This document shows, piece by piece, positions 52,557 to 61,260 of a stretch of 64,000 nt of DNA (within the stretch, counting starts at the first letter, position 1; every line of letters starts with the position of its first letter). The translations under genes and the position numbers were made by a program. This DNA is from Steroidobacter gossypii (GTDB lineage Bacteria; Pseudomonadota; Gammaproteobacteria; Steroidobacterales; Steroidobacteraceae): assembly GCF_016801985.1 (NCBI RefSeq), contig NZ_JAEVLS010000003.1, positions 186,001 to 250,000 on the forward strand, given 5' to 3'. The notes under the pieces were generated by a model. The model did no database searches, was not told where the DNA came from, and worked only from the letters and a program-made list of their open reading frames with translations.

Positions 52557-54353
52557 CTAACGCCCGCGCGGCGGCTTGGCCATCGTGAATTCATCGGGGC
52601 GCGTCCCGCGCTCCACACTTGCCCAACTCACCGGCGCGGCAATGGGAAAGCCGGGCCGTGCACGTGGTGAGAAGGTGCCCACTGCGGTGGTGCCGCGACC
52701 ATTGCGAAGATAGTCCACGAACAGCCGGCCCTTGCGTGCTGCCGGTGACGCTGTAATGGTGTAACGATCGGGATCGGTGCTGACGAGCAACTCTGACAGT
52801 GCTCGGCTCTGCTTGTGAGCCGCATCGTGCGTCATGCGCTCGGACGCGGGCGCCATCACATGCAGACCCTTGCCGCCCGTCAGCTTGGGCCAGCTGTCTC
52901 CATAGCCGTGTTGGTCGAGCAGCTCGCGCAGTGTGAAAGCTGAATCCACCACGAAGCTCCACGGCACGCCCGGCCCGGGATCGAGATCGAACACCAGGGT
53001 GTCGGCATGCTCGATGTCATCGACCTGCGCGTTCCATGGGTGCAGTTCGACGACATCCATCTCAACCAGGCCGATCAAGCCAGCCAGATCGTCGATCCAC
53101 ACGCGCGTTCCTTCGCCGCCCTCACGCTTGCGAATCTTCAGCTGATGCACAGACTTCGGCACGGGAGGCAGCGCGCCCTTGTGATAGAACACCTGGCCGC
53201 CGACCCGGCGAACCAGCTTGAGGGGTCGATGCGCAAGATGGGGCAGCGCTCGCTTGTGAATGCGGGTCCAGTATTGGGTGAGCTGCTCCACGTCGGGGGC
53301 GACTGCATCGTGGAGCAACTGCAGGATGTTCTCGCGTGGCACGGTGCGTTGCTTGCGCACCATACGCGCAGCCCGTTTCGGTGCGCGCACCGCTCGAGTG
53401 TCCGCCAGATCGTCCCGGATGCCTTTGTAAACAGGCGCTCTCAGCAGCCCGTCCGCGGTGTAGGTGCTGAACTCGATCTCGGCCTGCAACTTCGGTTCGA
53501 CCCAGGTCGCTTTGGGTTTCTTCACGGGCACGGCAAGCGGCGACTTGCCCGCGATCAACGGGTCGAGCAGCTCGCGCAGCTCGACCAGCTCCTGCATCGT
53601 GAATCCGGTCTGCGCCTTGCCGGCGTAGAGCAACTTTCCCTGCTCGTAACGGCCGAGATACAACGAAGCGATCCGGCGCGGCCGCGCGCCCAACTTTTCT
53701 ACGAAAGCGATGATGGGAAACGAGTCGCTGTTGTGACATTTGATCTTGAGCCAGGTCATCTGACGCCTGGAGCGATACGGGGCGTCGAGTTGCTTGCTGA
53801 TGATGCCTTCCAGCTCCATGCGGCACGCCAGCTGTAACAATTCATCCGAGTTGGATTCGATGGCGTCGCTGAACAACAGGCGCGGCTGTGGCGGGTCGAG
53901 CAGGCCTTGCAGCAAGTGGCGACGATGTTTCAGGGCGGCGTCGCGCAGGTCGTAGCCATCCAGGTACAGCAGGTCGAAGGCGCAGTAGGCGAGGCGGTCG
54001 GCGCGCCCCGAGGCCAGATCCGCCTGCAACAGCCGGAAATCGGAGCGACCGGAGGGCGCCTGCACGATCACTTCGCCGTCGAGAATGGCCGACTTGCTGC
54101 CGATGGCTCGCAGCGCCTGCGGTATGCCGGCGAAGCGCGTGGTCCAGTCATAGCCGTTGCGCGTGAACAGCCGCCATTTGCCGTTGGCGAGATGGGCCTG
54201 CGCCCGGTAGCCGTCGAATTTGATTTCGTGGCACCACTGGCCGCGAGTTGGAACTTCTTCCACCAGTGTGGCCAGACACGGCTCGATGAAGCCGGGCATC
54301 GCGCTCCGACGTGCGCCAGGGATGTTGGCGAGGGTGCGCGATGCGCGAGCCAC
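52557..54353 (-). CDS. ligD: NHEJ DNA ligase/polymerase LigD lacking the phosphoesterase domain
   Basis: 598 residues. Residues about 20-310 are an ATP-dependent DNA ligase with adenylation motif EIKFDGYR (Lys about 45), LDGEVIV, EGIISK and TWLKIK. Residues about 330-598 are the LigD primase-polymerase domain with FDLDPGPG (metal-binding Asp pair), TGGKGLHVM and VDYLRNGRGTTAVGTFSPRA. The N-terminal phosphoesterase domain found in Pseudomonas LigD is absent; the frame starts in the linker (PGARRSAMPGFIEP). Start is GTG 54353 after GAGGG, or ATG 54299 after GGAG. It ligates and fills DNA ends held by Ku. First gene of the operon, with a 130-base gap to the zinc-ribbon gene. Confidence 0.92.
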   Translation of the reverse strand: MARASRTLANIPGARRSAMPGFIEPCLATLVEEVPTRGQWCHEIKFDGYRAQAHLANGKWRLFTRNGYDWTTRFAGIPQALRAIGSKSAILDGEVIVQAPSGRSDFRLLQADLASGRADRLAYCAFDLLYLDGYDLRDAALKHRRHLLQGLLDPPQPRLLFSDAIESNSDELLQLACRMELEGIISKQLDAPYRSRRQMTWLKIKCHNSDSFPIIAFVEKLGARPRRIASLYLGRYEQGKLLYAGKAQTGFTMQELVELRELLDPLIAGKSPLAVPVKKPKATWVEPKLQAEIEFSTYTADGLLRAPVYKGIRDDLADTRAVRAPKRAARMVRKQRTVPRENILQLLHDAVAPDVEQLTQYWTRIHKRALPHLAHRPLKLVRRVGGQVFYHKGALPPVPKSVHQLKIRKREGGEGTRVWIDDLAGLIGLVEMDVVELHPWNAQVDDIEHADTLVFDLDPGPGVPWSFVVDSAFTLRELLDQHGYGDSWPKLTGGKGLHVMAPASERMTHDAAHKQSRALSELLVSTDPDRYTITASPAARKGRLFVDYLRNGRGTTAVGTFSPRARPGFPIAAPVSWASVERGTRPDEFTMAKPPRGR

Positions 54354-54392
54354 GACGCCCTCGAGCGAGGACTGATGTCAGTGCAATGAGAA

Positions 54393-54423
54393 ACCGCCGT
54401 GGCCGGTTCCGACCCGGGGCGGT
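54393..54423 (-). terminator. Terminator of the protease gene
   Basis: Read on the minus strand, ACCGCC and GGCGGT enclose a GC-rich segment that itself can pair (CCGG...CCGG), and TTTCTCATT follows. It lies 20 bases after the protease stop and 40 bases before the ligD start, so it separates the two units. Confidence 0.45.
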
Positions 54424-54443
54424 GGGGCGCGGGAATGAAGGAG

Positions 54444-55298
54444 CTACAGTTCGACGATGGTGACCATCTCGCCTTCGGGCGTATTGGCGAGAATGAAATC
54501 GATCAACTCCTGTTGATCCGTGCGATACGCGAAATCGACACCGGCGCACACCTGGCTGGACAGACCGAAGGAGGTGACGCCGACGATGATGTTGGAGCTG
54601 AAGCCGCCGTAGAACACCGGACCGCCGGAATCGCCGAAGCAGGTGCCGCCGCCGACGCCGGGATTGTTGGTGGTCTGCAGATTGAAGCCGCCGGTGAGGG
54701 CGCTGCGCAGATTGACCAGGCGCGAGCTCGCCATCAAACGTTCGCGAAACGAAATGGTCTTGGCTGGGTTGGTGTAGCTCAACCCGTACCCGCTGACGGT
54801 GAAGTCGATGGCTTGCCGGCCGCGCCGGGTCGCCAGCGCATCCAGCGAGCCTGCTTCGGCGAGCACCCCGTACTCGCTGAGCAAGATGGGATCGTCCAGG
54901 ATGAGCAGGGCCGCGTCGCGCGTATTCGGGAAGCCGGCCGGATAGCCGTAGTTGATCAGCTCGCTGGATGTCGTGCACGGCTGACTCAGACAGGTTTCCG
55001 GATAGCCCGTGACGGGATCGAGCTCGGTGACCGGATCGAAGTTCGCGCCGGCGCCCTGCTGAAAATAAACGCGCGCACTGTCGGCGCCCTCGATGCAATG
55101 CCCCGCGGTCAGAAACAAGGTGGGCGATAACAGCGAGCCCGAGCAGCGTCCGATGAACTCGCCCTGCTCGTCATAGAACACCGCGAGCCCCACGAAGGGA
55201 TGCTCGAAATCGTCCACGAACTTGCCGGTGATGGCATGGGCCGGCTGCGCGGCACTGAGAACCAGCAGCAGACTCGCCAGCAAACTGATGAAGCGCAT
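54444..55298 (-). CDS. Secreted trypsin-like serine protease
   Basis: 284 residues. ATG 55298 follows GGGGGAGAA and starts a signal peptide (RFISLLASLLLVLSAAQPAHA). Chymotrypsin-fold triad: His in FLTAGHCIEG, Asp in NTRDAALLIL, Ser in CFGDSGGPVFYGG. Cysteines around CFGDS and SSQVCAGV suggest disulfides. No PDZ domain, so it is not a DegP-type protease. Probably periplasmic or extracellular; the substrate is unknown. It stands alone, diverging from the BON gene. Confidence 0.88.
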   Translation of the reverse strand: MRFISLLASLLLVLSAAQPAHAITGKFVDDFEHPFVGLAVFYDEQGEFIGRCSGSLLSPTLFLTAGHCIEGADSARVYFQQGAGANFDPVTELDPVTGYPETCLSQPCTTSSELINYGYPAGFPNTRDAALLILDDPILLSEYGVLAEAGSLDALATRRGRQAIDFTVSGYGLSYTNPAKTISFRERLMASSRLVNLRSALTGGFNLQTTNNPGVGGGTCFGDSGGPVFYGGFSSNIIVGVTSFGLSSQVCAGVDFAYRTDQQELIDFILANTPEGEMVTIVEL

Positions 55299-55442
55299 CA
55301 CTTTCTCCCCCATAAGTCGTTGTTGCTTATCAATGTGATTTTTTGGCAACGCTCGTGCAACTAGAGTTTCCCGCAGCTGCGAAACCTCCGCGCAGCTGCT
55401 GCGTTGGCCTGATATCTGCTATGGGTTTGACGGAGCAATGAG

Positions 55443-56012
55443 ATGCGACGCAACGTGGTGTTCGACAAAGGACGCGGCTGGCAAGGCGCCGGGCATGGCG
55501 CCCAAGTAGGCGAGTACCGACCCCAGGAGACCAGTGAATACAGTGACGCTTATTACGGTCCGGGCGACGAGTATTCACGCCGGGGATCCGCGAGCGGTGG
55601 ATACAGTCGTGAACAAGAGCCTTTGCCGCAAGGTGATTTGCGGCCTGGCCATCCTGTCGGTCGCTTTGCTCCCGAGCGTCATCCAGACAACCGCATCTAT
55701 GGCGAGGTGCGCTCGTTCGGTGAGTTGCAGCAGGGCCGGCAGAGCTGGGCAGATCTGGGCGTCAACTCGTTTCGTGGTAAAGGTCCGAAAGGTTACACGC
55801 GCAGCGATCAACGTCTGATCGAACTGATTTGCGATCGACTGACGGACGACCCGCACATCGACGCGAGCGAGATATCCGTGGAAGTGCGCAATGGCGAGGC
55901 GACTTTGACGGGCAGCGTGCGTGATCGACAGGCCAAATGGCGTGCCGAAGATCTGGTCGAGTCGTGCAGTGGCGTGAGCGCTGTACACAACCGGCTGCGG
56001 GTCCAGCGCTGA
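55443..56012 (+). CDS. BON-domain protein with disordered N-terminus
   Basis: 189 residues without a signal peptide. Residues 1-110 are low complexity, rich in Gly, Tyr, Arg, Ser and Pro (YSDAYYGPGDEYSRRGSASG), probably disordered. Residues about 112-189 contain GPKGYTRSDQRLIELICDRL and then a BON domain (EVRNGEATLTGSVRDRQAKW, VSAVHNRLRVQR), a fold that binds membranes or lipids. Similar BON proteins are induced by osmotic or stationary-phase stress. Ends nine bases before the methyltransferase gene, so probably co-transcribed with it. Confidence 0.8.
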   Translation: MRRNVVFDKGRGWQGAGHGAQVGEYRPQETSEYSDAYYGPGDEYSRRGSASGGYSREQEPLPQGDLRPGHPVGRFAPERHPDNRIYGEVRSFGELQQGRQSWADLGVNSFRGKGPKGYTRSDQRLIELICDRLTDDPHIDASEISVEVRNGEATLTGSVRDRQAKWRAEDLVESCSGVSAVHNRLRVQR

Positions 56013-56021
56013 CGTCCGGTC

Positions 56022-56744
56022 ATGACCGTGGCTACTTACATGATCTCCGGAGCGATCATGTTCAGTCTGCTTTGTGCGCCCGACCTGAATGCTGCCGGGC
56101 CTGCCTCCGATGACGCAGCGGCGCGGTCGGAGATGGTGACGCGCCAGATCGCGGATCGAGGCGTGCGCGACCAGCGCGTATTGTCAGCCATGCGCAAAGT
56201 GCCACGCCACGAGTTCGTGCCGGCCGCCGAGCGGCGTCATGCATATCGCGACACGCCTCTGCCCATCGGTGACGGTCAAACAATCTCGCAGCCGTACATT
56301 GTCGCTCTCATGACCGAGCTGGCCCGACCCGACCCGTCGGACCGCGTACTCGAAATCGGTACTGGATCGGGCTATCAGGCTGCGGTGCTGGCCGAGCTCG
56401 TGCAACACGTCTATACGATCGAAATCGAACCGGTCCTCGCGCAACGCGCGAAGCAGGCGCTGGATCGGATTGGTTATCGGAACGTCACCGTGCGAGCCGG
56501 CGACGGCTACGCGGGTTGGCCCGAGCACGCGCCATTCGACATCGTGATAGTCACTGCGGCGCCCGATCACATCCCGCAACCGCTGATTGATCAACTGAAG
56601 GCTGGCGGTCGCATGGTCGTGCCGGTGGGCCCCATCGCGTCCACGCAACAGCTGCGGGTGCTGGAAAAAGACACGACGGGAAAAGTCAGTTCGAGCGTGG
56701 TGGCCCCGGTGCGCTTCGTGCCGCTGCGAAGAAACAGCGATTGA
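56022..56744 (+). CDS. pcm: Protein-L-isoaspartate O-methyltransferase with a signal-like N-terminus
   Basis: 240 residues. The catalytic domain is standard: MVTRQIADRGVRDQRVLSAM, PRHEFVP, YRDTPLPIGDGQTISQPYIV, SAM-binding VLEIGTGSGYQAAVLAEL and GDGYAGWPEHAPFDIVIVTA. It methylates L-isoaspartyl residues to start repair of damaged proteins. Unlike the cytoplasmic E. coli enzyme, it starts with a hydrophobic segment (YMISGAIMFSLLCAPDLNAA) that looks like a signal peptide, so it may act in the periplasm, where SAM supply would be a question. A start at the ATG of MFSLLC is possible and would weaken the signal. Confidence 0.87.
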   Translation: MTVATYMISGAIMFSLLCAPDLNAAGPASDDAAARSEMVTRQIADRGVRDQRVLSAMRKVPRHEFVPAAERRHAYRDTPLPIGDGQTISQPYIVALMTELARPDPSDRVLEIGTGSGYQAAVLAELVQHVYTIEIEPVLAQRAKQALDRIGYRNVTVRAGDGYAGWPEHAPFDIVIVTAAPDHIPQPLIDQLKAGGRMVVPVGPIASTQQLRVLEKDTTGKVSSSVVAPVRFVPLRRNSD

Positions 56745-56820
56745 CGCCGCCGATCGGGGGAACCGCGATTCGGCGCCACGACTAGGTGAAAAGACACTAC
56801 AAATAGCAGATCTGGCAACG

Positions 56821-59112
56821 ATGGTAGCGGTCGAGCCCAACTCCCGTAGCGATACGGGAGACGCGCGGAGCGAACCCAGACACCACGACAGCAGCTCAAT
56901 GGGTCCCCGGCCGCTCGTGAAAGCGTGGGTTGCTGCCCTTTTGTTGTATGCACTGCTGGTCTACACCGACCTGCTCAGCTACGACGCAATAACAATTGTT
57001 AATGACATCGCCTGGATGATCGCGGCTGCGCTCGCGGCGATCAGTAGCTTGCGCGCCGCGCTGAGCTCGGAAGGCCGGCATCGGGCGGCCTGGATGATAT
57101 TCGCACTGGCTTGCACTGCCTGGACGGCCGGTCAAATCGTCTGGAACGTGTATGAGTTGTATCTTGGCGTGCGAGTGCCATTCCCCAGCTATGCCGACGT
57201 GGGTTATCTCGCGTTCGGCCCGCTCATGATTCTGGGGCTGTTCACGCTGCGTGCGACTCAGCCGGAACGACGTTTGACCTGGCTGCGCGTCGCCAATCTC
57301 GGCCTGATTCTGTGCACCCTGGCCGGCCTGTTAATCGGCACGCTCACGCGTCCGTTCGCCGAGATGCGGCAGTCGCTTGCGGATTCGCTCATCGTGGTCA
57401 CCGAAAACGTTACCATCATGCTGGCATTCATCGTGGCCATTTATTTCCTCTGGTCGTATCGCTGGGGTGAGCGGCTCACCTCGTATTCATTGCTGACATT
57501 GTCGCTGGCGGTGCAGGCCATTACCGGGCTGATGTACACGCACGGCATCCTGGTCAACGAGTATGGCGCGACCAGTCTGTTCAATGTCGGCTGGCTGCTG
57601 GGCTTCGCGCTCCATCAATGGGCGGCCGAAGTGCAGGTGAGCGTCGACAAGCGCGGCCAGCCGGATGCACCGGCGGCAGGGCCGAGCCAGGGTTGGGTGG
57701 AAGCGGTGGTGCCTTCGTTTCTTTTGATCTGCGTGGCCGCGTCCGCAGCTTTGCTCGCCGAGGAGCTCACCGTAGAGACCATCCAATGGCGCACGCTGGT
57801 GCTGGTGATCTTCGCAGCGATCCTGGCCTCGCGCGAAGCGTGGTTGTACTGCCAGGGACAGCAACTGCGAGCGGCCTTCGATGTCTCCGAACAGGCGTTG
57901 ACGCGTGCGCGCGAGCGACTGACCAGCGTGGATACCAAGCGACGCCAGCTGGAGCGCGAGGTCGAGCTGACCGCGCGCGCCGGCGGCGTGGGACTTTGGG
58001 AATGGGACATTCTCTCCAACGAGGTGCGATTCTCCGCCGAGTACAAACGACAGCTCGGCTATGGCGAACACGAGCTGCCCGATCGCTTCGAGGAATGGAG
58101 CAGTCGTTTGCATCCGGACGAATACTCCGAGGTCATGGCGTATCTGGATCGTTTCATACGCCACCCGGAACAGGAACTGACGATCGAGCACCGGCTGCGG
58201 AATCGCGATGGGGTTTATCGCTGGTTTCTGGCGCGGGGACGCCTGGCGCAGGACACCTCGGGCCGGTCCGGACGCATGATGGGCTCCATCGTCGACATCA
58301 CCACCTTCAAGGAACTGGAACAATCGTTGCGCGACAGCGAGCGTCGCTATCGCGAGCTGGTCGATGCGTTGGAAGGCCGCGTCGGCGAGCGCACGCGTGA
58401 ACTGTCCGATGCCTATCGCGAATCGCGCAACTTCGCTTACGCAGTAGCGCACGATCTGAAGGCGCCGTTGCGCGCCATCAACGGCTTCTGCGCGTTGCTG
58501 GAACAGAGCGTCGGAACGCGCTTGACGGAGGTCGAGCGCGGTTACATTGAAAGGGCGCGCCAGGGCGCCACGCGCATGGCCGGGCTCATCGACGACCTGC
58601 TCAACTATTCCCGCCTGGAACACCGCGAGCAGCGCTTCGGGCCGATCGATTGCCGGGAGTTCGTAGAGGATCTGCTCGACACCATGGCCGACGTGATCGA
58701 GGAGGCGCGCGCGGAGATACAGGTCGATCTGGATCGAACGCCGGTGCTGGCGGACAGCGAAGGGTTGCGCATCGTTCTGACCAACCTGCTGGAGAACGCG
58801 TTGAAGTTCTCCAGGAACTCGCAGCCTCCCCGTGTCGTGTTCGATTCCTGCCTGGACTCGGGACGCTATGTGCTCAAGGTTCGTGACAACGGCATCGGCT
58901 TCGATCCCGCCTATCGGGACAAGATATTCGAGATCTTCAATCGCCTGCATGCCGCCGGTTACGAGGGCACGGGCATCGGCCTGGCGCTGGTCCGCAAGGC
59001 CGTTCAGCGCATGGGCGGCGAGGTCTGGGCCGATTCCAAGCCGGGGCAAGGAGCGACATTTTACGTCAGTCTGAAGCTCGCCCATGCAGAAGTGATACGC
59101 CGCACGCTTTGA
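56821..59112 (+). CDS. Membrane sensor histidine kinase with PAS domain
   Basis: 763 residues. An N-terminal block of about nine hydrophobic helices (residues 35-350; for example AWVAALLLYALLVYTDLLSY, GWVEAVVPSFLLICVAASAA) forms a membrane sensor region. A coiled coil follows (RARERLTSVDTKRRQLEREV). PAS/PAC domain at about 385-500 (GVGLWEWDILSNEVRFSAEY). HisKA with His in YAVAHDLKAPLRAINGF (about 542), then HATPase with ENALKFS, RDNGIGFD and GTGIGLALVRK. The kinase core is of the bacteriophytochrome/LadS-like type. No response regulator is adjacent. The signal is unknown. Confidence 0.87.
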   Translation: MVAVEPNSRSDTGDARSEPRHHDSSSMGPRPLVKAWVAALLLYALLVYTDLLSYDAITIVNDIAWMIAAALAAISSLRAALSSEGRHRAAWMIFALACTAWTAGQIVWNVYELYLGVRVPFPSYADVGYLAFGPLMILGLFTLRATQPERRLTWLRVANLGLILCTLAGLLIGTLTRPFAEMRQSLADSLIVVTENVTIMLAFIVAIYFLWSYRWGERLTSYSLLTLSLAVQAITGLMYTHGILVNEYGATSLFNVGWLLGFALHQWAAEVQVSVDKRGQPDAPAAGPSQGWVEAVVPSFLLICVAASAALLAEELTVETIQWRTLVLVIFAAILASREAWLYCQGQQLRAAFDVSEQALTRARERLTSVDTKRRQLEREVELTARAGGVGLWEWDILSNEVRFSAEYKRQLGYGEHELPDRFEEWSSRLHPDEYSEVMAYLDRFIRHPEQELTIEHRLRNRDGVYRWFLARGRLAQDTSGRSGRMMGSIVDITTFKELEQSLRDSERRYRELVDALEGRVGERTRELSDAYRESRNFAYAVAHDLKAPLRAINGFCALLEQSVGTRLTEVERGYIERARQGATRMAGLIDDLLNYSRLEHREQRFGPIDCREFVEDLLDTMADVIEEARAEIQVDLDRTPVLADSEGLRIVLTNLLENALKFSRNSQPPRVVFDSCLDSGRYVLKVRDNGIGFDPAYRDKIFEIFNRLHAAGYEGTGIGLALVRKAVQRMGGEVWADSKPGQGATFYVSLKLAHAEVIRRTL

Positions 59113-59133
59113 AGCGCTGCCGTGCACAGTTCC

Positions 59134-59162
59134 TTGACCCTGTTGTTTGCTACGGCTAGCGT
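59134..59162 (+). promoter_or_regulatory. Possible promoter of the lipoprotein gene
   Basis: TTGACC (59134-59139) and TAGCGT (59157-59162) with 17-base spacing, about 54 bases before the lipoprotein ATG at 59216. The -35 box is good, the -10 box is weak. Confidence 0.35.
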
Positions 59163-59215
59163 GCCCGCCGCCAGGGATCAAACATCACAACTTCAATACT
59201 CGGCGGGAGAGATTC

Positions 59216-59743
59216 ATGAGGAACTTCAAGGCGGCGCGCTGCGCGCTGGCCATGGGCATGGTCGGCGCCAGCCTGTTCGCAGGCGGCTGTGCATCCATCG
59301 TTCACAATGGCAATCGATCGATCGAAATCGCCACCCAGCCTCCGGGCGCCACGGCTTCCATTCGCAAGACCGGCGGCGGCGTGATGGACGTGGTCTCGGT
59401 GTCGAAGACACCGTGCATCGTATCGCTCGACCCGAAGGGCGGCTATTTCAAGGGCCAGAGCTATACGCTGCGGCTGGAGCTGGACGGCTACAAGACCACC
59501 GAGCTGGAGCTGACGCCGAAGATGTCGGGCTGGTACTGGGGCAACCTGCTGTTCGGCGGACTGATCGGCATGCTGGCGGTGGATCCCGCCACCGGCGCGA
59601 TGTGGAACATCGAGCCCGAAAAGGTCGATCAGAAACTGCGTAGCGGCCAGAGCGCGATGATCAAGAACAAGAGCGGCTTCATGGTGGTGCTGGAGTCGGA
59701 GCTGACGCCGGCCGAGCGCATGGCCATGGTGCGTGTGAACTGA
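59216..59743 (+). CDS. Small lipoprotein with PEGA-like domain
   Basis: 175 residues. ATG 59216 follows GGGAGAG. Lipoprotein signal with lipobox LFAGGC (Cys about 24). The mature part starts with a PEGA-like beta segment (SIEIATQPPGATASIRKTGG, TPCIVSLDPKGGYFKGQSY, ELDGYKTTELEL), followed by a hydrophobic glycine-rich loop (WYWGNLLFGGLIGMLAVDPA) typical of this group of lipoproteins. Outer-membrane attached; function unknown. A hairpin follows the stop. Confidence 0.82.
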   Translation: MRNFKAARCALAMGMVGASLFAGGCASIVHNGNRSIEIATQPPGATASIRKTGGGVMDVVSVSKTPCIVSLDPKGGYFKGQSYTLRLELDGYKTTELELTPKMSGWYWGNLLFGGLIGMLAVDPATGAMWNIEPEKVDQKLRSGQSAMIKNKSGFMVVLESELTPAERMAMVRVN

Positions 59744-59761
59744 CGAAACTTCGAGTCGATG

Positions 59762-59794
59762 GGCCGGTCAGCGACGCGATTTCGCTGGCCGGCC
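59762..59794 (+). terminator. Terminator hairpin after the lipoprotein gene
   Basis: GGCCGGTCAGCG (59762-59773) pairs with CGCTGGCCGGCC (59783-59794) over 12 positions with one G-U pair, nine-base loop, followed by GTTCTCC. It overlaps the end of the convergent MocR gene. Confidence 0.5.
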
Positions 59795-61192
59795 GTTCTC
59801 CATGGCGCGCGCCAGCACCTGGTAGACGCGCTCGCCGTCCATGTGCGTGACGTTGAAGCGCATGAAATCTTTCGCCGCGCCGCTGGCGCTGAACGCATTG
59901 CCTGGCGCAAGCACGACGTTCTCCGCCAACGCGCGCCGCGTGACTTCGGCGGCGTCACATCCCTCCGGCAGCTTGCACCAAAGAAACATTCCGCCCGCCG
60001 GTTCGATCCAGGGCACGATGCCCAGCCTGGCGAGTTTCAGCTTGACCGTCTGACGCAGGCGGGCGAGGCGATCGCGTACGCGTTCGAGATGTCGCCGGTA
60101 GGTGCCATCGACCAGCATTGCGGATAGCAACTCGGCATTGAGGGTGCTCGTGGCCATCCCCGTGACCATGCGCAGATCGGCGAGCCCGCGGATCCAGTCC
60201 GGGCGGCCCGCGATGTAGCCGCTGCGTACCGAAGCGGACAATGTTTTGGAGAAGCTGCCGACGCGAATCACGCGATCCAGTCCGTCGAAGGCCGCAAGAC
60301 GCGGCGCCGGTTGTTCCTCGAAGTCGCCGAAAATGTCGTCCTCCACGATCACCAGGTCGTGCGGCGCGGTGATTTTCAGCAGTCGATGCGCGACGGCGGC
60401 GCTCATGGTCGCTCCGGTAGGATTCTGCAGGCCGGAGTTGGTGATATAGATGCGTGGCTTGTGCGTCTCCAGGATGGCTGCGAACGCGGCCAGATCCGGG
60501 CCTGTTGGCGTAACGGGCACACTGAGGACATTCGCGCGATGAGCACGCAGCAGCGCCATGAAGTTGAAGTAACAAGGATCGTCGATGACCACGGTGGCGC
60601 CGGGCTCGAGCAGGAAGCGACACACCAGATCGATGGCTTGCGAGCAGGAGTCGGTGAGCATCACCTGTTCAGGGGTGGCTTCGACGCCCTGATCCCAGAG
60701 TCGTCGTGTGATCAAAGTGCGCAGTGTGTCGGCGCCCTGGGTCGGCGCGTATTCGAATAGTGCGGGGCCGGTACCGTCGCGTGCGGCGCTCCGCAACGCT
60801 TTGCGCATTGTTTCGTGCGGCATCCAGCTTTCCGGCAGCCAGCCGCAGCCAGGCCGTATGTCGTCGCCGCCAGGTCGCAGGGCCTGGCGCATCATCCACA
60901 GCGGATCCACGGTCGGGTCGGTGTCGGGACTGAGCTCGGCGAGATCGAGCGGCGCGAGCGGGGCGGCCACATAGAAACCCGACCCCAACCTCGGCTGCAC
61001 CACGCCTTCGGCCGCCAGACGACCGTAAGCCTCGACCACTGTCGATTTGGAAACACCCATGCTTTCCGCCATCGCGCGCACCGAGGGAATGCGCGATCCG
61101 GGCGTGTACTGGCGACGATCGATCCGGGCCTGGATCGCTCGCATCACTTGGGCCACCCGCGTGGGCTGCAACTGTTCGGCTGATTCGACCAT
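59768..61192 (-). CDS. MocR-family regulator (GntR helix-turn-helix fused to aminotransferase)
   Basis: 474 residues from ATG 61192; a start at 61231 is possible but would leave little room for control sequences. Winged helix at about 10-75 (GSRIPSVRAMAESMGVSKST, VVEAYGRLAAEGVVQPRLGS), then a fold-type I aminotransferase domain (about 100-470) with PLP Lys in VGSFSKTLSASVRSG, the N-P-T-G segment and IVEDDIFGD. PLP or its adduct with an amino compound is the expected effector. It diverges from an EamA transporter, a very common MocR target, so it probably controls that gene and itself. Confidence 0.9.
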   Translation of the reverse strand: MVESAEQLQPTRVAQVMRAIQARIDRRQYTPGSRIPSVRAMAESMGVSKSTVVEAYGRLAAEGVVQPRLGSGFYVAAPLAPLDLAELSPDTDPTVDPLWMMRQALRPGGDDIRPGCGWLPESWMPHETMRKALRSAARDGTGPALFEYAPTQGADTLRTLITRRLWDQGVEATPEQVMLTDSCSQAIDLVCRFLLEPGATVVIDDPCYFNFMALLRAHRANVLSVPVTPTGPDLAAFAAILETHKPRIYITNSGLQNPTGATMSAAVAHRLLKITAPHDLVIVEDDIFGDFEEQPAPRLAAFDGLDRVIRVGSFSKTLSASVRSGYIAGRPDWIRGLADLRMVTGMATSTLNAELLSAMLVDGTYRRHLERVRDRLARLRQTVKLKLARLGIVPWIEPAGGMFLWCKLPEGCDAAEVTRRALAENVVLAPGNAFSASGAAKDFMRFNVTHMDGERVYQVLARAMENGRPAKSRR

Positions 61193-61201
61193 GACAGTTC
61201 G

Positions 61202-61230
61202 CTTATACCGTACTGGACTGTGCTTGGCCA
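61202..61230 (-). promoter_or_regulatory. Probable MocR promoter giving a leaderless transcript
   Basis: On the minus strand TATAAG (61202-61207) is a good -10 and TGGCCA (61225-61230) a weak -35 at 17-base spacing. Transcription would begin at about 61195, essentially at the ATG 61192, which has no binding site. The spacer contains CAGTCCAGTA, a candidate regulator site shared with the divergent transporter. Confidence 0.35.
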
Positions 61231-61260
61231 TCGTACGCGGCTTTGCCCAAGATTCCGGGC

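Noticed and set aside
57487-59181. 564-codon minus-strand frame opposite the membrane histidine kinase
   Set aside because: The plus-strand frame has PAS, HisKA and HATPase motifs in order; the minus frame has none and is a shadow.
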